A stretch of DNA of 64,000 nucleotides from Syntrophobacteraceae bacterium (GTDB lineage: Bacteria; Desulfobacterota; Syntrophobacteria; Syntrophobacterales; Syntrophobacteraceae). Location: contig PXBG01000151.1 in the NCBI GenBank assembly GCA_003566995.1, positions 1-64,000 on the forward strand, given 5' to 3'. A model generated the notes under the pieces. It was not told where the DNA came from and did not search any database. It saw nothing but the letters and a program-made list of their open reading frames with translations. The translations under genes were made by a program, and so were the position numbers. This document shows, piece after piece, positions 61,262-64,000 of the stretch. Within the stretch, counting starts at the first letter, position 1; every line of letters begins with the position of its first letter.

Positions 61262-61938
61262 AAAAGCTGGCGCAGTGCCCGTCCGAAACATCCCAAGAGG
61301 GAACTTCTCATGTTGTCTGTTCATCTTCCTCAACTCCCCCTGCAGGTGTGATTGACGCGACGATCTCCTTTTCCCGTTCTGTTTCCACCGGACCCGGCGC
61401 TTCTTCCAACTGATGCCGACCTTCCCCGCTCATGTGACTGCCGAAGCATGGAATTCCGTTCACGATCAACCCCCAATCCTGCGACCACTCGCACGACACC
61501 GCACGCTCTCTCTCAACATCGAGCACCACCTGACTGGCAGCGTCAAAGACGCTCCACCTGACGCATCCCGCTCAAACTTCAATCTGATTTGGAACAACTG
61601 AGAGGACCTCTATTTGCAATAGCGAAAGCCACGGGGCACGCCCCTGTGGCTTTTCGCATTCAGCTTCCTGCCATGCTTCTCCGCAAAGGCGCTCCCTTTC
61701 CTTTTCTTCCCGAGAAAGCTGCGAATCCCGGAAAACTTCATGGAAAACACTTGCAGAAACGAACTAAAATCCCGTAAATGTGATCATTGGCACAACGTGT
61801 TTGTCGTCGCTCTTCCTTTGGAGGGATTTTTTTCGTGTGATCCATCACAGGACGCAGCGACTCAGAGGCATGCGGAAGGAACGCAGCGGACCCGCATGAG
61901 TTCCTTCGTGCAACAACAAACCAAACCAGGAGAGAACC
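61262..61938. other. 677-bp region without a confident gene
   Basis: Several short frames exist (for example 61413-61601 ending just before the terminator) but none has a good start and family likeness. It contains a strong hairpin terminator at 61622-61657. The first part may hold a decayed gene. Confidence 0.4.
61622..61657. terminator. strong hairpin with T-run
   Basis: GCGAAAGCCAC pairs with GTGGCTTTTCGC (one bulged T) around the inner GGGGC/GCCCC helix. The A and T runs on the arms make it an intrinsic terminator of the overlapping-arm type on either strand. Confidence 0.75.
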
Positions 61939-62115
61939 ATGGACCTGCAGAAGAGTGAACTCATTGAAAAAGTCGAATCCAAGGGAATGAGTTTTCATGA
62001 GGTGGCGGAAAAAATTCAAATGGATCCCACCATTCTGAGCCTTTATTTCAACAAAGATGACTATCCGGTCCCCGGAAGAGTCCTCAAGAAAGTGTCCGAA
62101 GCCATCGCCAACTGA
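61939..62115 (+). CDS. Small helical protein, 58 residues, possible HTH
   Basis: ATG at 61939 has AGGAGAGAACC directly upstream, an excellent ribosome binding site. The 58 residues read like a compact helical domain with SFHEVAEKIQMDPTILSLYF (a helix-turn-helix-like spacing, A-E-K-I then L-S-L-Y) and VPGRVLKKVSEAIAN at the end. I do not recognise a family. It lies before a repeat cluster and the hydrogenase genes; a regulatory role is possible but not shown. Confidence 0.65.
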   Translation: MDLQKSELIEKVESKGMSFHEVAEKIQMDPTILSLYFNKDDYPVPGRVLKKVSEAIAN

Positions 62116-62220
62116 AAAGCCATCGCTCCAAGGTTTCTTTCAACAGGAACGGACCACCTCCTCACGGGGTCAATGCCGTTGGCCTGTGCCTCTTCCTTCA
62201 CCATGAACCGGCGCCCCATT

Positions 62221-62352
62221 CCGTCATTCCCGCGCAGGCGGGGATTCAGGTCATTGTGGACAAACAGAGGCAGGGCGAGGGCGGCCTTCACCCCAAAGGC
62301 GAACATGCGCTCACCCCAAAAACCTGGGCCCCCGCCTCCGCGGGGGTGACGG
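62221..62352. mobile_element. MITE-like element with 31-bp imperfect terminal inverted repeats
   Basis: CCGTCATTCCCGCGCAGG... at 62221-62251 and its approximate reverse complement at 62322-62352 match at about 25 of 31 positions and flank 70 bases. The arms contain the CCCGCG-AGGCGGG core seen in widely dispersed REP/BIME-type elements of Proteobacteria. There is no coding potential. No target-site duplication was confirmed. Confidence 0.6.
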
Positions 62353-62447
62353 CCGGGGGCAGGGCATGCGCTCCCAGTAACCATGGCTGCGGGGTGACGG
62401 CTGGGAGCAGGGCATGCGCTCCAGCAACCATGGCTGCGGGGTGACGG
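62343..62447. repeat. tandem repeat, about 2.2 units of 47-48 bp
   Basis: Units begin GGGGTGACGG at 62343, 62391 and 62438. The first two share CAGGGCATGCGCTCC and AACCATGGCTGC and differ by a few substitutions and a one-base change in length; the third is only a stub of about ten bases. The array overlaps the right arm of the MITE-like element. Confidence 0.8.
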
Positions 62448-62499
62448 CGTGTGCCAGCACAAAATCCCTCAAACGAACACCCTGACGGGAGGTGCGTGT

Positions 62500-63438
62500 A
62501 TGGAAGGGAAGCGGAACGCGGAGAAAGAGACGAAAGGAAAAGGAGTCTCCCGCAGAGACTTCATGAAGTTTTGCACCCTGCTCTCCGCCACCATGGGGCT
62601 CTCCTCATCTTTTGTGCCACGAATCGCCCGGGCTCTCACCTCATCACCCCGCCCTCCCGTTGTCTGGCTGGCATTGGCCGGGTGCACCGGGTGCGCTGAA
62701 TCCACCTTCAGGACCACATATCCCTGGTTTGACCAGTTTCTTCTGGACATGGTTTCCATGGATTACCATGAAATCCTCATGGCGCCCTCGGGAGAAGGGG
62801 CCAAGAAGTCCCTTCGCGACACCCTTCAAAAACACGAAGGCTCCTTCTTCTGCGTGGTGGACGGCGCCGTACCCACGGCAGAAAACGGCGTCTACGGCAC
62901 GGTGGGGGGCAAAACCATGCTGGAAGTGGCCCGGGAGGTTTGTCCCAAGGCCCTTGCCACTCTGTGCGTGGGAACCTGTGCTTCCTACGGCGGAATAGCC
63001 GCCGCAGCCCCCAACCCCACCGGAGCCAAATCGGTCAGGGAAGCCCTGGGTGTGGAAACGGTCAACATTCCCGGCTGCCCGCCCAATCCCATCAATTTTG
63101 TGGGCACCATGGTCAACCACCTTCTTTTCGGAAATCTTCCCGAACTGGACCAGTTGGGGCGCCCTCTTTTTGCGTACGGCAAGACGGTCCATGAACTTTG
63201 CCAGCGCCGATCCCATTTCGAATGGGGTGAATTCGCCACTTCCTTTGAATCTCCCGAGGCCAGGCAAGGCCACTGCCTCTACGAGCTGGGCTGCAAAGGG
63301 CCTCAAACCTACAACAACTGCCCTCTGGTGAAATTCAACGAAGGCACCAGCTGGCCCGTCCAGGCCGGGCATCCCTGCATCGGGTGCAGCGAACCAGATT
63401 TCTGGGACAAGTTCTCGCCCTTCTACAAGCCCCTCTGA
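62500..63438 (+). CDS. [NiFe] uptake hydrogenase small subunit, Tat-exported
   Basis: The protein (312 residues from ATG 62500, which follows GGGAGGTG) starts with a twin-arginine signal (SRRDFMKFCTLLSATMGLSS) so the complex is periplasmic. The mature part has LALAGCTGCAESTF for the proximal cluster, GTCASYGGI and NIPGCPPNP, and the C-terminal Cys-rich LYELGCKGPQTYNNCP and HPCIGCSEPDFWDKF for the medial and distal clusters. It transfers electrons from the active site to periplasmic cytochrome or membrane partners. Length and lack of a C-terminal anchor resemble the soluble Desulfovibrio-type group 1b enzyme; this subgroup choice is inferred. The large subunit follows after 18 bases. Confidence 0.95.
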   Translation: MEGKRNAEKETKGKGVSRRDFMKFCTLLSATMGLSSSFVPRIARALTSSPRPPVVWLALAGCTGCAESTFRTTYPWFDQFLLDMVSMDYHEILMAPSGEGAKKSLRDTLQKHEGSFFCVVDGAVPTAENGVYGTVGGKTMLEVAREVCPKALATLCVGTCASYGGIAAAAPNPTGAKSVREALGVETVNIPGCPPNPINFVGTMVNHLLFGNLPELDQLGRPLFAYGKTVHELCQRRSHFEWGEFATSFESPEARQGHCLYELGCKGPQTYNNCPLVKFNEGTSWPVQAGHPCIGCSEPDFWDKFSPFYKPL

Positions 63439-63456
63439 TCTTAAGGAGTCATGCCC

Positions 63457-64000
63457 ATGGGACAAAGAGTCGTCATCGACCCCATCACCCGCATTGAGGG
63501 GCATTTGCGCGTGGAAGTGGAAGTCGCCAACGGGAAAGTCACCCACGCCTGGTCCACTGGCACCCTCTTCCGCGGCCTGGAGCTCATCCTGAAAGGCAGA
63601 GACCCCCGCGACGCCCATCTTTTCACTCAAAGGGTTTGCGGAGTGTGCACCTACGTGCACAGCCTGGCTTCCGTCCGCGCCGTGGACGATGCCGTGAATG
63701 TGGCCATTCCGCCCAACGCCCGCATCATCAGGAATCTCCTTCTGGGAGTTCAGTTCCTTCACGATCACATGGTTCACTTTTATCAACTCCACGCCCTGGA
63801 CTGGGTGGATGTGCCGGAAGCCCTCAAAGCAGACCCCAAAAAGACCGCCGGTTTGGCCGCACAGGTTTCCACTGCGAAAAAAACAGGGGTGAACGACTTC
63901 AAGGCGGTCAAAAGCAGGCTGCAAAAACTGGTGGACAGTGAGCAACTGGGCATATTCGCCAACGGCTACTGGGGACCCCCCGCCTACAGGCTCTCCCCGG
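63457..64000 (+). CDS. [NiFe] hydrogenase large subunit, cut by the window end
   Basis: The first 181 codons are present and the frame is still open at 64000. The start is ATG 63457, eight bases after AAGGAG; an ATG six bases earlier would be too close. The sequence has IDPITRIEGHLRVEVEVANG and the L1 signature RVCGVCTYVHSLASVRAVDDA, whose two Cys bind the active-site nickel. The later L2 Cys pair and C-terminal processing site lie beyond the window. With the preceding small subunit it forms a periplasmic uptake hydrogenase. Confidence 0.93.
   Translation, partial: MGQRVVIDPITRIEGHLRVEVEVANGKVTHAWSTGTLFRGLELILKGRDPRDAHLFTQRVCGVCTYVHSLASVRAVDDAVNVAIPPNARIIRNLLLGVQFLHDHMVHFYQLHALDWVDVPEALKADPKKTAGLAAQVSTAKKTGVNDFKAVKSRLQKLVDSEQLGIFANGYWGPPAYRLSP

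Larger units (their letters stand above)
62116..62499. other. 384-bp repeat-rich region upstream of the hydrogenase
   Basis: Contains the MITE-like inverted-repeat element (62221-62352) and the overlapping tandem repeat (62343-62447). Apart from these, no RNA, promoter or gene is clear. Confidence 0.6.

Noticed and set aside
61413..61601. 62-residue frame ending just before the terminator at 61622
   Set aside because: No ribosome binding site, no family likeness and competing frames on both strands; may be part of a decayed gene but cannot be supported.
61785..61805. Possible sigma-54 site (TTGGCACAACGTGTTTG)
   Set aside because: The GG and expected GC are not ten bases apart; no GC follows at the right place.
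62343..62460. CRISPR-like array
   Set aside because: Only two full units, directly adjacent without unique spacers, and no cas genes; a plain tandem repeat.
62061..62462. Minus-strand frame of 133 residues through the repeat cluster
   Set aside because: Built from the inverted and tandem repeats and runs opposite the small helical gene; no independent coding evidence.
62644..63945. Minus-strand 433-residue frame opposite the hydrogenase genes
   Set aside because: Antisense shadow of the small and large subunits.

Overview
The window is a moderately GC-rich, gene-dense chromosomal segment, mostly housekeeping. Gene content (periplasmic Tat-exported [NiFe] hydrogenase, phenylacetate-CoA and benzoate-type CoA ligases, a RACo-like ASKHA protein, many sigma-54 and two-component regulators, RpoH, type IV pilus/type II secretion-like ATPases) suggests an anaerobic Desulfobacterota (former Deltaproteobacteria), plausibly of the Syntrophobacter/sulfate-reducer group. 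That assignment is inference; no rRNA gene is present.

Layout. 1-7 kb: DNA polymerase X, PEP synthase and a trkH-trkA potassium uptake pair. 7-10.8 kb: a two-gene unit of a methyltransferase and a large MazG-like/PLD-nuclease/SF2-helicase fusion, the best candidate in the window for an undescribed (probably defence) system. 10.9-15.7 kb: an island of very small stress-type proteins (DUF3096 x2, PRC-barrel x2, DUF3185, SHOCT, coiled coil, DUF502) built by segmental duplication and containing decayed gene fragments. 16-20.7 kb: scattered single genes (GerMN lipoprotein, orphan histidine kinase, nicotinamidase, YkgJ-type protein). 20.86-31 kb: tRNA-Leu(CAG), ribF, then a long leftward block rpsF-rpsR-DUF2232-rplI-dnaB-paaK-hflX preceded by a leader RNA, and behind it ftsB and an ASKHA protein. 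31-40 kb: khpA, a Cys-rich small protein, glycosyltransferase 9, an acyl-CoA ligase, a CBS-ACT protein, ABM monooxygenase, and ispG-rel. 40-46 kb: five leftward genes: PilT-like fusion ATPase, metal-ligand-depleted ODP/MBL protein, histidine kinase, receiver protein and PilB/GspE ATPase. 46-58.8 kb: rpoH, then cmk-rpsA-sppA, Sua5/YciO, ppx, guaB-guaA, UPF0280, YfcE phosphodiesterase, HIT and LapA-like genes. 59-61.3 kb: an NtrC-type regulator followed by a sigma-54 promoter and a receiver protein whose phosphoacceptor Asp is Glu. 62.2-64 kb: a MITE-like element, short tandem repeats, and the hydrogenase small and large (cut by the window end) subunits.

How the genes fit together: the core is translation (S1, S6, S18, L9, HflX), nucleotide supply (cmk, guaAB), stringent and heat-shock control (rel, rpoH), and potassium homeostasis. 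Around it lie regulatory and accessory modules whose sensors or receivers have lost canonical residues (ODP ligands, Rel hydrolase residues, receiver Asp to Glu), a recurring theme of this window. Start sites were chosen by Shine-Dalgarno spacing and family alignment from memory; no searches were run.
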